The notes below the pieces were generated by a model, which saw only the letters and a program-made list of their open reading frames with translations, was not told the origin of the DNA and did not search any database. This document shows positions 7,415-19,308 of a DNA stretch of 64,000 nucleotides, piece by piece. Origin of the DNA: Prostheceraeus crozeri (taxonomy: Eukaryota; Platyhelminthes; Polycladida; Euryleptidae); assembly GCA_907163375.1 (NCBI GenBank), contig CAJQUW010006788.1:62001-126000 (forward strand), read 5' to 3'. The translations under genes were made by a program, and so were the position numbers. The stretch's first letter is position 1. Each line of letters starts with the position of its first letter.

Positions 7415-8443
7415 CTTTTGCCCATTACTCATTCCCAAGCGACTGAGTCTTGAATTTAACCCTCGCCCACTGGGATGCTTTGGCAAACGCGCCCTGCTAG
7501 GGGCGGGGTGCTCATCGTCCACCTCCCTATTTCCGAAACTAAAGGTCCGAATTCAAAACAAAATGCAGCAACTGAAAGCTCTTATCATGACGCGTCAGAA
7601 TATCATCATTGTTTTCATTTTCAAGGTCACTGTGGAGGTATTGTATTTTGTAATCCTGTCCAATTAGGTCAACGAAAGTTGCACAATTTTGAATTTATAA
7701 TTCAAAGCGTCAAAGTCTAAGTAGAATCTATATGGGAATTATCATTTTCTATAGATGTGAATAGTTTATTTATAAATTCGAATAGTTTTAATATCAATTA
7801 TTAATAAGGACACCTGAAAGCAATCAAAGTAAAAAAGGTGCAAAATTCGACAAATCTGTCGTACATTCAAATTTTTGGAATCTCATTGTGACGAAAGTAT
7901 TATGCCGATGCTATTCAAAATTGGTGGAAAGCTGTGAAATTCGTAGAAAATAAGATTTTCCTTCGTTCAGGAGCTAGATAAAGTTTTCGGTATGTTACCA
8001 GTGGGGCGAAGGTTAACATTTTGATTTAACATTTTAACAATATTTTGCAATTTTCCCTTTGAGAAGAAAAGGCAAAGAAAGCAAAGCTAGGCTACAAATT
8101 ACAAGCTCAAAAATAACATTAATTGAAAGAATTGCTGTAATACTAGAACACACGTAAAAGTCTGGATAGAAATCAAAAGAATACATAGCAACTAAAATAA
8201 GAAAACATATCAAGGTACATTGCAAGTCAGGGCTATCAAGAATTAAATACAATTGTTTTTGGCTAGGCAATCATTTGATTTTAACTGCTTGATGGAAACA
8301 AACAGTTAATTGACATTGTATAATCATGCCAATCAGTTATTGCAATTATTCGATGACAGCAGTCAATCGTGTTCAATTAACTAATTGTAATTATTTATCA
8401 TCACCATTAGAATAGACCAATTTAAACCTCGCTACAAAGAGTT
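7415..8443. other. no recognisable gene
   Basis: AT-rich spacer. The only notable patch is GC-rich 7459-7512 (CCCTCGCCCACTGGG and GGGGCGGGG), which resembles patches near 9633-9680 and, inverted, 10473-10523. Possible ends or pieces of one element family. Confidence 0.3.
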
Positions 8444-8728
8444 TTGGATGTAGAACATGGTACGTTTACTCCATTGGTATTTGGCACAAATGGAGGGCCA
8501 GGTAAAGAGTGCCGACAATTTTTGAAGACACTTGCCCTAAAACTGGCCACAGGCGATCAAGACAGCTATTCCTCCGTGATGACGTGGCTCCGAAAAAAAA
8601 TATCTGTAGAAATAGTAAAGTCAGTTAATCTGTGTATCAGAGGTTCACGTCTACCTTTCAAAAAAGAGTCCGCCAATGTTATCACGGACTCTTTCGGTCT
8701 AAATGCACTTCGTGACGATACCACTTGA
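8444..8728 (+). pseudogene. fragment of a retroelement-linked C-terminal domain
   Basis: A 94 codon frame with DVEHGTFTPLVFGTNGG followed by an alpha-helical region ending in LCIRGSRLPFK. I associate this EHG-FTPLVF---GG pattern with the tail that follows reverse transcriptase domains in invertebrate retroelements, but I cannot name the clade. No reverse transcriptase precedes it here, so it is most likely a truncated relic. Confidence 0.4.
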
Positions 8729-8768
8729 TTTTCTTTTTAAGAGCACTCATTTTTACTCACGTCTTCTC

Positions 8769-9585
8769 CATAGAGTAGGGATATATAGTATCTGTATACA
8801 GTGAAAATTTTATATCAAAAGATTTAGTTTTTTGCGGAGATTACGTTCCCGTAGTCCAAAAAATTATTTGAGCAGTTTTAAAATAGTCAAAATTTTGCAA
8901 ATTTATATACTACCGAGATGACGTCCCTTTATAAGTAGTATGGAACGAGTTGGATATCAAAAGGTATGATATTTGCTAACAAGCATCCTAACTGAGCGGA
9001 AATTAAGCTGATTATCAATGGAATTTCATGAACCACATTATGATGGAAGTCTCCATGAAAAAGTCGCCATATTATTCGTGCTTTCTTGGTTGAAATTTCA
9101 AGTTTTTAATTCAATTTTCGCCGACATGATTTTATGATTCATTAAATTCATGTTTCATTTCTTGAATCTGAATAGTGATGTGGAACCATTTACATCTTTC
9201 AAAGTTAATTGAAATCATTGTCTTTGATTATGTGATTTTGCTCTGCCAGTGGCAGGTTGCCTGTGATATGATCACGCTTAAGAAAATACTCTTGAGGTTG
9301 AGCATGAAAGTAATAGGTACCTATCGAATTGCTAATTTAACAAGCATTAAATCTCCAAGGCTGTCATGACACTGAGAATCTGCAAAATACCCTAATTCCT
9401 TCTGCATTACTATCATGATCACTCAATTCCGTTGTAAATTCTGCAAAACTGCAAAAATTTGCATATCTCACATTTGGAAACAATTCCGACAGTATCTCCC
9501 TTGAGTTCATTTAATAAAATCGAAAGTGTATACACATTGGGGATTTAATAAATGAGGAGTTACCACTCTATCTAATATATCTGAA
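8769..9585 (+). mobile_element. ~840 bp hAT-like non-autonomous element, copy A
   Basis: It starts with CATAGAGTAGGGATATATA, the same terminus as the copies at 47293 and 61143. It aligns with those copies through GCGGAGATTACGTT, TTATTTGAGCAG and a 64 codon frame at 9175-9369. The right terminus breaks off at CTAATATAT near 9585, so the last ~15 bases and the target duplication are missing. A short deletion lies just inside the left end. Confidence 0.75.
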
Positions 9586-11311
9586 AATATATCTAAATAT
9601 TTGAGAATAAGGTTTGATTGTTTCAATTTAAACCTCGCCCTGCTGGGGGAGGGGCGTTTTTTGCCCGCTTCCTGGCGAATTTTTTTAATATCTTTTAGAC
9701 CAAGCAAGCTATGGTCACCAGAATTCTGATAGATTACTTGCACGTATTAAGCAACTTTTGACTGAAGGATAATATATTTGGCACTATACAAGTATTTTTA
9801 GCGTGAGAGCTATTATAAAATTTGAATGTTTGGAATATTTTGACTGATTTCGGTATATATTCACTTCTCTAATGTACATTATATTGCGGTATCATTTCTT
9901 GATTAAATACGTTGAGATTAAATAAAGGATTATTCCTATAGATATACTTTTTTGTCCCAGTTGTCCCAGTTTTGTTGCTTTTGATAATACTTTCTAATGC
10001 TGCATCTAATCAGCAATTATAGAAATGTTTCAGAAGCATAGTGCTTTTAGCCTCAGTATATCGATAAAAGTCACCGAGTTGGGCTTTTTCCTCACCTACA
10101 GAAGCTAAAGCTAAATCCTAAAATGTGCAATTTTACTGATATCTGAGCTGAGCTAAGTGCTTGAATTATTTGACCTTTGTCCTCATCAAATACAATGATC
10201 CCATCTCATACCGATTAAAGATCATCATTTTATTAACCATCATGACCAGATCTTTCGATTAGTATATGGCTTAGTTTTTGTTGTCATTTTTCCATTTCAA
10301 ATAGTTGCTGTAGTTGAAAATTGCCGTTTTTTTAACCTTTGACCTTCACCTCAGCCCAGAGATGACTTTAAAAATTGAAGTAATTCTGCTTTCCTGAATC
10401 TCATTCAATGACCATTCGATTGATGTGCGGTTTGGCAAAATTGGTGTGATAGTTTGGGATATCATCAAAGGGGCCCCAGTTTTGCCCGTTCGGAAAAACA
10501 CCCCACTGGGGAGAGGGTTAATCCTTTGAAAATTCTATTTTAATATTTCACTTTCTGACTTACTACATAGGCTACATAGGCTACATAGGCCTGCATATTT
10601 CAGAAGTTGCCTAAACATATCGTCAATTTGGATAGTGACTTGAATGGACCCCAATTACATGAGATACATCTTACTACATTATATTCCTAACCCCTTTACG
10701 TTGGTGGAGTTGTTCTGGGAAATTACGAAGACATTCAGGCTTACTACACGTTGGAGACTTCAAGCATCAGCTGTCGGCTCTTGCGATGATGTAGGCTATT
10801 TGTCCAATATGGCGGGAGCGACAGTGCACTTCTACAGTGTCATGGTTGTATCTGCCGAGGATGTGTTCAGCACGCTCTTTTGTCATTGATATTTTCCTAT
10901 AGTCGTTCGTGGGCTGCTTTGCCGATTATGAATTCAATCAAGTTAAGGCAATTCTGATGATATAAATTGTTCTATATGTTTGATGCGTAGAACTGGTTTT
11001 ATAACAACCTGAGGTGTTTCAATTACGTTAGTGTGTAGACCCAGTAATATTGACGTATTGTTATTATATCTGCGCAAGATGCGCACAAATTCTTATTTCA
11101 ATACTTTTTACCGTCCATTTCATCTCCGCAAAATGCAATATGATTTTCAATAGATCCACTTCACGAAATTTGGGAAAATATACATGTAACTACTTTTCTG
11201 CCATTTTAAAACTGATGACAGCTCACTCAGTTAAATTCCGGATGTCGAATGCAAGCGGTTCTGAGAGTCTGTCGCCGTTCATAATTAGTTCATGATTTGT
11301 CTGGCAATTCT
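9586..11311. other. no recognisable gene
   Basis: Non-coding. It holds the GC-rich patches noted at 7459 (9633-9680; 10473-10523 inverted) and three tandem copies of GGCTACATA around 10568-10592. The short frames at 10644-10889 and 11050-11295 show no protein-like pattern. Confidence 0.3.
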
Positions 11312-11430
11312 CATGCGATGATGAAAATCATCCCAGCAGCCATTTATAATAGAATATAATGCTTACTAAATTAAATTATTAATTGAAGTAGTCCTAATGA
11401 GGACTGATGGCGTTCTCCAATCCACAAGTG
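11312..11430 (+). repeat. interspersed repeat, copy 1 of 2
   Basis: About 115 bases (GATGATGAAAAT-ATCCCAGCAG, TAGAATATAATGC, TGATGGCGTTCTCCAATCC) that recur at 15498-15607 in the same orientation with moderate divergence. Confidence 0.75.
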
Positions 11431-12735
11431 TCTGTCAATGAATGATGGCAATTTGACGTCAATTAGGTTAAATCAATTTTATTCGTATAATATTTTAGAA
11501 TTTCAAGTTTATATTTCTGATCTTTTATAAATCATCTTTATCTGCTCTGCTGCAAAATGGGGTAGACTTTTTAAAAAATATTTGAAAATTATGCGACCTG
11601 ATATTTTGTAAGCCTTTGCTCCCCTAAAACTGGCTGTGACAGCCAAAATTTTGGGTAATGAAATGATGGTTGATAGCATATTGCATCTTTGGATCTCATT
11701 TCATTCAAACGGAGCTTCATTCTGCTTCACTCATTATAAACCATCATTAACATGTGCAAAATAATTTTTCATTTGAATGATGGGAATTTGTACAACCCTT
11801 GAGACCTGAGGGGTTGGCTCAGTGGACCACCTTGGTCTACCCACCATGTTTCTACTGATTCAGCTGAAATGAAATGTCACATACACAGTCATTATCAGAA
11901 ATGATGATTTTACATGAGCGCAGATATGCAGAAAAAGTTAAATAAAAAAATATGGCTCAGGTTTCAGGTCTCTGACAGTTAAACACCAGAAGATCATATT
12001 GGCTCGAATCCTAATTATCCTTATTTTGGTCACTGTTCCATTACGCATTTATCTCACTGATGTATGTTTGTGGCTATGTTCACATGTCTACAACTTACTT
12101 AATTTACATCATTAAGCTGAAAACATACCGAAATCATGCCAATAAATTGCAACAGCAAATGGTTTCAAGCAGTAATTATATGCGACTAGACTTCTGTATC
12201 GCAGAAATGACAATAATGTTTAAGCCATAATCCGTCTAAGATAAATTTGAGTCAAATGTCAGTTAACGCATTTGAACGCATCATTTTTAACGCATAGGCT
12301 AAAAATCATCACACTTTACTCATCATTCTACAATTTATTTAACCAAATCATACTTTTGACAACTGCTTTACTTTACTTCTCATATCATGACTTCTCGTGG
12401 GAATTCAGCAAAATTGAGAGCAAATGGCCGTCCCCAATGCAATGCACATAATTTTTTCAGTCAACATGTGTCGAGTTTGGAATTCGTCACCAAATAATGT
12501 CATTCAATCGCACAGTGCACCGGTGTTTTAAAGGAATTCTGATTGAGTTATCAGAATTTTTAAGTGTCTTAATATTCAGGCTACACTTGATTGTTGTTCG
12601 CAACCAGTGGTGCCTTCGTAGTTAATTCTGCAAAAAACAAATTAACAAATAATTCTGAAAGATGCTAGCAAAGCTGTGCAAGTCATGATTTCCAGTATAT
12701 CAACTGTTATTGGCATTGAATATAATGAAGCAAGG
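11431..12735. other. no recognisable gene
   Basis: AT-rich non-coding sequence. No reading frame or repeat that I could support. Confidence 0.3.
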
Positions 12736-12744
12736 ATAGAATCT

Positions 12745-12845
12745 TCTTGCAGGATATGCGCGACTGGTAGGACTCGAACCGACGACACCAGGTTATCTAG
12801 ACATTTTCCTCTACAAAATAGGCTACGACCGTTTACGTGTGACTG
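12745..12845 (-). repeat. tRNA-derived SINE-like sequence
   Basis: On the - strand there is an A-box-like TAGCCTATTTTGTAGAGG (12825-12808) and a good B box GGTTCGAGTCC (12780-12770), about 38 bases apart, with a tRNA-like outline. The acceptor stem does not pair well, so this is not a functional tRNA. A decayed relative (TGCTCTTGGTAGCACTC, TTATCTAG) lies at about 13003-13080. Confidence 0.5.
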
Positions 12846-15297
12846 ATGTTAATTGGCAGTATCACGCCCTCACCATGACACATCAGTTGCCTGAGCAATC
12901 GTAATAAGGGGATGCCTATTTTGGTCACGATGCTGATCGCCGACTTTAAGGCCACTAGCGGGCATCGATTGTTCTCCGAATTGAGGGAAACGATAAATCA
13001 AATTTCCTTGCAAAAGATGTGCTCTTGGTAGCACTCTAACCTACGTCGACAAGTTATCTAGTCCTGTGGGAAGATAGCGTGTCAGTCTCAATGTATGTAG
13101 ATGCTAGAGCAATTGTTAAGAAAAAATGAAGCGAATACATGCACACTTCATTACAAGGAAAATTAGTTACTTCAAAATGTAGCCACTTTGCATCAATTCT
13201 CGTTTGATAGGATTTTGGTAAAACTTTGTTGTTTTCATGCTGGAACATAGTTCGGATATTCACAATTTTGAAGGCTTCTGCAAATCTTCCCCACTACATA
13301 AAGCATTTTCAGTGGCAAAAACGACGACCTTCGAAATGTTAATTCCCAAATGTTTCTGCCTTGGTGTGTAATGTGCTGATTACACAATTATCAAAATGTC
13401 ATTAGTGAAACAAAGCTATTTAGGCAATCATTTATGTCGCATACAAGCAAAACCACGCCCCTTCCTATTTTCTTTCCCATGTGAGTTAGGAACAAATGTT
13501 TCTGGTGTATGTATGAGCATTTACATAAGAATGTCACCATGAATGTCACCGGGAGGTACGAATAAGTCAATGAGGCTGCTGAGGGCGAATTAAGCATTTC
13601 AATTTTCATCACTGTAAATCCAAATCCACCTATGCGCAAGCAGACTTGAAATCCGGCGTGAATTATTTTTCTCGGACGATTTCAGAACACGATTACGTAT
13701 GTATAGGCCATAATCACTTGTCAGTCATCCACAACAATAGCAAATAGTACAAAGCTTTTGAGAATTTTAGAAGCATTCAATGAAATAAAGGGTCAAAAAC
13801 ATCATTTAATTGGAGGATGACCCATCACCGGTCGATGGACACCAATCGGGGAGACAGGCACAAAGTTTCATGAGTGAGTCACTCCTCGTATTCGGGCTAA
13901 ACTAAAGAGAAAAAATTTAAGTCTTCGTCGTATACAGTGTGTTCTAGAAATGTGCAACGGTTCGCAAAAATGGTTTGGTCACGCACTGCCTTTTTTCTTA
14001 GACATCATGTTTCTAAGCGCTCTTTCAGACAAAAACCCTGGGTATCGAGCTTGTGGTACTACGACACTCCATTTGAAGGCTCCTGACTCCCCTGCCTCCC
14101 TTTTTCTGCTTCAAGATAGTGTTATCGCTATCATATGAATTAATAATGTATGTCACACGGCCAACCGGGATGAGCAGAGAGCAATGGAGCAGCCATCGAC
14201 CCAGTCAATGAGATTAAAGTGTAATTAGCTTTTTTTGTAGCTAAAATAGCTTACTAGCTAATTACTTAGGGTTCGTTTCAAATCATTGACTTTTTAATCA
14301 AAAATCTAAAGGAGAGATAACTCGTCCTTAATAAATAAATATAGGTTCAATATTTCGATGACCCAAATTTTATTGCTTACTCAAAATTCTATAAATTACA
14401 AAAGATAACGCGTCCAGAGTTGACTAAAGGAATATCAAGACACATGTACAATTAAACTTTATTCAACACCTCATAAAATCATAGATTTCAATAAAATTTG
14501 ACATTATCTTAATAACTAATATAGTAATAAAGAGTAAAAATGACACCGTCTGAACTTATGCGTTATGAGGGTTAGCGTCCATCGCCGAAGAATATTGTCA
14601 GTCGAAAGCAAAGTGTCGCCTTGTGTCGCGGAGGTGTTGTTGACCGTCTGTTCCCGGTGTTCGTTCTCCTTGATGTTCGTTCTCCTCCTCCTGTTCGTTC
14701 TTCCTCCGATGTTCGCTCTCTTCCTCCTCCCCCATAATTGTACATGCACAGTATATTATTAGTCTGTCGCGGCCAATTACAATTTGCCGCGATTGCCTTC
14801 GGGCCTCGAACCCTCAGAAATCAAATAAGAGGTCGATACTGTGACAAAAGTTTTACCACATAATTGTGAAATTGCTGATATTGCTTCTCTTGAGAGTGAA
14901 AATTGAGCGGGCAGTGTTGTTATGAAATTCGTAATGACAATGTAACTTAGAGAGCTGCATATAGAAGTTGGACAATAGACTGACCGCATACCAGCATCGT
15001 CAAATTCTCGGAACTCTGATGTTTTAAACACATATAGCGCTACCGGCCAATGTTCTAACACATGTTTGTGCAAATATCTGATCACCCTCATGGTTCCACA
15101 GAATGAGAATCCCACTCTTCAAAGATCGTATAGTATTTTCACAATAGGAATGTAAAATATGATGAAGTACCTTGCAGAAGAAAGTACACTCAATGGACTG
15201 AATGTAATATTAATTTCAAATTAATTCTCCACACTTGAGGCGACTGATATATCAACGATACAATCGAGATTACAAAAGAAAAGGAAGACACTTCGCT
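12846..15297. other. no recognisable gene
   Basis: Non-coding apart from the second SINE-like fragment near 13003-13080. The segment 14640-14740 is a run of TTC/CTCC-type repeats (GTTCGTTCTCC) that creates Leu/Phe-rich frames with no biological content. On the - strand near 14795-14815 there is a B-box-like GGGTTCGAGGCCC. Confidence 0.3.
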
Positions 15298-15375
15298 GGC
15301 CTCGAAATTATATTATTGTTGCTTTTACGCGAGCTTTCAGACTACTTGTCCTTAGTCAGACGAATACGGAACTAA
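15298..15375 (-). repeat. hammerhead-like repeat, - strand copy
   Basis: Reading the - strand, 15359-15328 gives CTGACTAAGGAC, then a short loop, GTCTGAAAGCTCGCG. The layout matches a hammerhead core (CUGANGA, stem II, GAAA), with NGA changed to TAA and one weak pair in stem II. About 70 flanking bases match 16207-16275 in inverted orientation. Confidence 0.5.
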
Positions 15376-15497
15376 CCACAAATTTCAACATCGATGCACA
15401 CACGAAGCCTCTAAAATTACATTTCAATGGCACAGCTGATATACATGAATACATCACAATGGAAGGACATCAGGTCGAAGAACAAACTAAAATTCTC

Positions 15498-15607
15498 ATA
15501 CGATGATGAAAATTATCCCAGCAGTCATTTTAATAGAATATAATGCCTACTTATTTGAACAATTCATTGAAGTAGGCCTGATGGCGTTCTCCAATCCGTA
15601 GGTGTAC
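15498..15607 (+). repeat. interspersed repeat, copy 2 of 2
   Basis: Second copy of the ~115 base repeat at 11312-11430. Confidence 0.75.
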
Positions 15608-16206
15608 AGATGCAATACTGCTGTAACCATTGGATTAATTAGTTCTTAAAAGAACTCAATGGAGCTTTCTCGTGTCAATGAAATATAATTGATCAGTTTT
15701 AGCCCAATATCTGGTAAAAATGGAATTCTAATATTTGTAACACTACTCATTCTTACTGTTAATATACTAATATCATAGATTCCAAACACTGCCGCATACA
15801 CGCTGAAAGCAGACGTCTAATGAACTATAACGACTACAAATGCTGGTATTGGAAATTAAAAAAGACAATGATCGCCAACAGTTTGGGAAATTGAAAATTG
15901 ATATTATAAAACAACAGGAAAGCGACGGATAAAAATGAAAAAGTGAAGGCAAGCAATAGACGTACTATAATACTGCTACCGATTATTGTTGAACTAATGC
16001 TACACACTATAATTAAGACTACACATGGAAATACTATTTCTTCACTTGAATCTATTTGTTATCGCCAGCTTCTTAATGCGTTGAGTGTTTGCAATTAATG
16101 TAAGTGGAGTGTGGGTCTAAAACGAAACAAAATTGAAACGTACTGTGACTTAACAAACAAGAAAGAAACCAACGCTTCGTGTGCATAGATGCTGCAACTT
16201 GTGATC
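15608..16206. other. no recognisable gene
   Basis: Non-coding sequence between two inverted hammerhead-like repeats. It may be the interior of one decayed element. Confidence 0.3.
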
Positions 16207-16275
16207 AGTTCCGTATTCACTTGACGAAGGACGAGTCCGAAAGCTCGCGCAAAAGCAATAAGAATTTAATTTCGG
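16207..16275 (+). ncRNA. hammerhead-ribozyme-like motif
   Basis: 16221-16249 reads TTGACGA, then AGGACGAGTCC, then GAAAGCTCGCG. The GGAC/GTCC stem II is perfect with a two-base loop, and the GAAA box is intact. The first core base is T where the hammerhead consensus has C, which would be expected to reduce or abolish cleavage. Known: Penelope-like retroelements carry such motifs. Inverted partner at 15298-15375. Confidence 0.5.
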
Positions 16276-16860
16276 GCCGAACAGAGTGTTTTCCTTTTCT
16301 AAATATTGGATGAGTAGAAGGCTTTCGGATTAGATCCGTCGTTATATGAAGTGGCACATGCTGGCATACCTCAAGGGAGCAGATCTGCGGCGTTGGTATG
16401 GTCGCCACAGCTGTTCTTTTTAAATGGCAGAGCTGGCCACACTTTGCAGACGTCCATCATAAATGCAGAATTAAAAATTACAATTTCAATAGTCGAAAGC
16501 ACACTATTCACGGAAGTAGTAATAACTTTATGCTGACATACGACAATTGCAATTATTTGTCTGGTGAGATAGAATAATAGCAAAATGTTTGATTGCTACC
16601 ATCAAAGATCGTAGTAAATTGATTGCTAGCATCGAGTATCTGTCTACAGTCGACAGTCTGTCCTTTTAGAATAATTGCAATTTACTGATTCCTGTCATTA
16701 AACACCATCATGTCACCGTTTCAAAGTATAATGCTCGCTTTGAATTACTGATATCTTGCTTCAGTAGTTTGGCTTGACGGTTAATGATGCGTTGTCTTGA
16801 GGATGAAGCCATCTGATTCGACACCGCGGATTCTTCAATTGAGGACTTATGTCGTTCCAT
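16276..16860. other. no recognisable gene
   Basis: Non-coding. Overlapping short frames on both strands show no protein-like pattern. Confidence 0.3.
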
Positions 16861-16863
16861 CGC

Positions 16864-16938
16864 TCGTCGATAGCTCAGTTGGCAGAGCGTTGGCCTAGAA
16901 TGCCAGAAGTCGGTGGTTCAAATCCACCAAGACGCGCA
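16864..16938 (+). tRNA. tRNA-like sequence, probably a pseudogene or SINE head
   Basis: It has a perfect A box TAGCTCAGTTGG, a D stem (GCTC/GAGC), a 5 bp anticodon stem (one G-U) with loop CTAGAAT (anticodon AGA if real), a 5 bp T stem GGTGG/CCACC and a B box GGTTCAAATCC. The acceptor stem pairs at only about 4 of 7 positions and there is no long variable arm as expected for tRNA-Ser. It is therefore more likely a pseudogene or SINE head than a working tRNA. Confidence 0.45.
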
Positions 16939-17617
16939 GTTATTCTCCGTCTGTTGAATTATCCTGTAATTGATTACCTTACTCTATTAAATGGAAAATA
17001 TTGGTTGACTGCTCGTGTCGGCGCCGCACTTATTAAAAGCAAATAACGAACTCATTGAAATCGAAGTGCTAGGAGCAGCTCTCATAATGTATATGTAGAT
17101 AATAAAATCTACGCTTGAAAAATGGACAACCGTGCTGCTTCTTGTAATAAAAATAATCGACTTGGTTTTTTGCGCAACAAATCTCGCTTTCAAATATGAT
17201 AGAAGATGTCGTGTCATCTGCATTTTTGATAGTAAAATTTGCCTGAGAATAGCTCTTTGACATCCCCACTACTGTTCAAAGCATGCAGATGTGTGGGGGA
17301 AGAGGGTTGTCTGAAAAGCGAAATGTTATCCTGTACAGCTGGGGATTGTACGAGTATCAAATATTTTAGAGCAAGAATAAATGTACACATAGTTTTGTTG
17401 CTTAAGTCACTCACCAAACGTTGTTCACACCGATTTTGTTGTTGACTCCGAACAAGACGATGTTGAATAATGCTGCATTTCGAGGAAGAATTGAGATATT
17501 TAATCGATTACAATTTATGTACCGCAAAATACAGCCTAATGTGATGACATGTCACTCTTTCGCAACATTCGTATATCACCGGAGGTGCTGTACACTGTTA
17601 TTCATAAAGTCCCAAAT

Positions 17618-17836
17618 GAGTACTACAACTTTTCCATATCTATTTCAGATATTTCCAAATCGATTTCAGACATTTCTAAATGGATTTCAGATATCTTCAT
17701 AGCTGAGCTTCTGAGAGATATCTGAAATTCAATTGGAGAAATCTGAAATCCATCTGGAAATGTCTGAAATTCATTTTGGACAGATCTGAAATCGATTTGT
17801 AAATGTCTGGAGTAAAAATGAAAGAGTTGTAGGGAG
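17618..17836. repeat. foldback element made of TTTCAGA-type repeats
   Basis: The left arm (17618-17700) carries ATTTCAGA repeated every ~23 bases; the right arm (17721-17836) carries TCTGAAAT repeats. The outer ends ACTACAACTTTT and AAAGAGTTGTAG are nearly complementary. The whole can fold into one imperfect hairpin, like a MITE or a snap-back repeat. Confidence 0.7.
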
Positions 17837-18445
17837 AGTGCTAACTACGACTAAGAAATTAGTGGCACAATCTAGTTCTCTTTGAGTTCGAAAGCTCAGT
17901 ACTTAATTTGTACTTATTTTAGCACTCATTTAATGAGTTACATAGGATTAGCACCTCCACTATCGAAAATGCCATACGGTATATCTAGCCCGCTATATCA
18001 CATGCGAACATCCATCGAAGATTATGACAATTAAACACAAATGCATTTGGATTAATAAAAAATGCAGCAGAATCAAAGTGCAGTCGGTGAAAATGATAGG
18101 CGCTGGCAAGACGCAAATCACTGCCGGTGAGGATGCTTTTGATCCAAATTGCTGTCTTAGGTTTATTGAGAGGACACCAATAAATGTCACAGGTTGCTTT
18201 TCAAGCTCATATATCATTTCGTTGTATGCACCACTTCGGTATGCAGGAGCACGGCAAACTGTCATTTACGTGAGCGCTCGCTACCTGAGACAGAAGCGAC
18301 CCGAGTGACGATTGTACTGCAGGAACTATAAACAACTGTGTTGACTAAGATTGACGCCGTTAGCTGTGAACAAAAAGCTTCTTCAGATCGTGTGAGCCGT
18401 CGCCATCAGCTGCATTAATAACTCACTGAGCTGGTGTTATCTACT
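17837..18445. other. no recognisable gene
   Basis: Non-coding. 17895-17960 shares short pieces (GTACTTATTTTAGCACT) with the ~130 base repeat described at 18446. The 94 codon frame at 18024-18308 shows no family resemblance. Confidence 0.3.
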
Positions 18446-18582
18446 ACTATTGATATTTCGTCATATTAGTACTCAATAAGTGTTTTTAACGCTTCTGTGA
18501 ATTTATGTTCGGTGATTCCAGTACTTTTCGATCTGGAAGTCAGATTCATGCATACAAGAACTTTATGATTTACAGTGTAGGC
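18446..18582 (+). repeat. ~130 base interspersed repeat, copy 1 of 3
   Basis: Shared landmarks: GATATTTCGTCATATTAGTAC, TTAGTACTTCTGT (here slightly changed), TTCGG, ACTTTATGAT and CAGTGTA at the end. The other copies are at 18799-18930 and 49454-49584, all in the same orientation. Confidence 0.75.
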
Positions 18583-18798
18583 CCTTACTGGGCCAAAATG
18601 TAAAACAAAAACATTTTATACGATGTGAGAAGCTATAATGTTATGATCATTATTATATATATAATCACCAAAACCTACTATTTTCTCCATGATGTCGTTA
18701 TCGCAAGTGTGGACATTATCTATATAACTTCGTCACTGTTCGAAGTAGATCTAATGGCAAAAATCAATGTCAATGTCACTGAACTGCGTCATCAATTG

Positions 18799-18930
18799 AT
18801 ATTGATATTTCGTCATATTAGTACTCAACAGGTATTTTAGTACTTCTGTAAATCCAAGTTCGGCAATTCTAGCACTCTGCTCTATTGAGCTCAGATTATT
18901 ACTAATAGCACTTTATGATTTCCGGTGTAT
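18799..18930 (+). repeat. ~130 base interspersed repeat, copy 2 of 3
   Basis: Matches the copies at 18446 and 49454 from TATTTCGTCATATTAGTACT to ACTTTATGATTTCCGGTGTA. Confidence 0.75.
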
Positions 18931-19138
18931 GGATGAAGAAATAAAATGATTCATCATTGACATTCACTGAGCAAGACTATGATGACGCTGACTTCGCCGA
19001 ATCGGATAATCGCTTCAAACTTAGCCCACTATTTTCAATATTCAGTTGATGTCCACTTGTTGGAATGCCCACCAAAGCATTAATCTAATCTTTGTACATT
19101 AACTGAACGAAGAGACCAATCCTCTTCTTCTTTTTCAG

Positions 19139-19308
19139 ATCACTAATGCCAGAATATCTCTCTGGTAGCAGTAAGAACAAATATCCACCAATAACTGGAG
19201 ATTATCAGTCAACATATGTTGAAAACTTATTCGTTGCTGGAACTGCAAGTCATTCTATAGATTGGAGAAAATCCGCTGGTGGCTTCATTCACGGATTTCG
19301 ATACACAA
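19139..19308 (+). CDS. FOXRED2-like: FOXRED2-like gene, internal exon (FAD-dependent oxidoreductase domain end)
   Basis: The exon follows a strong acceptor (polypyrimidine tract, CAG at 19136-19138) and ends at donor GTAGGT (19309). It enters after one base of a codon boundary and leaves with one base of the next codon. Encoded landmarks are [30 protein letters not shown] and FIHGFRYT. Known: FOXRED2 (ERFAD) is a flavoprotein of the endoplasmic reticulum linked to degradation of misfolded proteins; the [21 protein letters not shown] stretch closes its FAD-binding domain. The exons for the nucleotide-binding N-terminus were not found in the window; they must lie to the left of it or have escaped notice. 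The next exon continues the same protein in frame. Confidence 0.85.

Noticed and set aside
10644..10889. 81 codon frame considered as a possible upstream exon of the FOXRED2-like gene
   Set aside because: One alternative frame gives a faint YVGG...NYEDI text, but there is no acceptor, no donor and no clear match to the flavin domain.
14565..14762. Leu/Phe/Cys-rich frame that looks like a membrane peptide
   Set aside because: It is the translation of a TTC/CTCC repeat tract, and the opposite strand frame is equally open.
18024..18308. 94 codon frame
   Set aside because: No domain, no splice signals that fit, and a 90 codon frame on the other strand is just as open.
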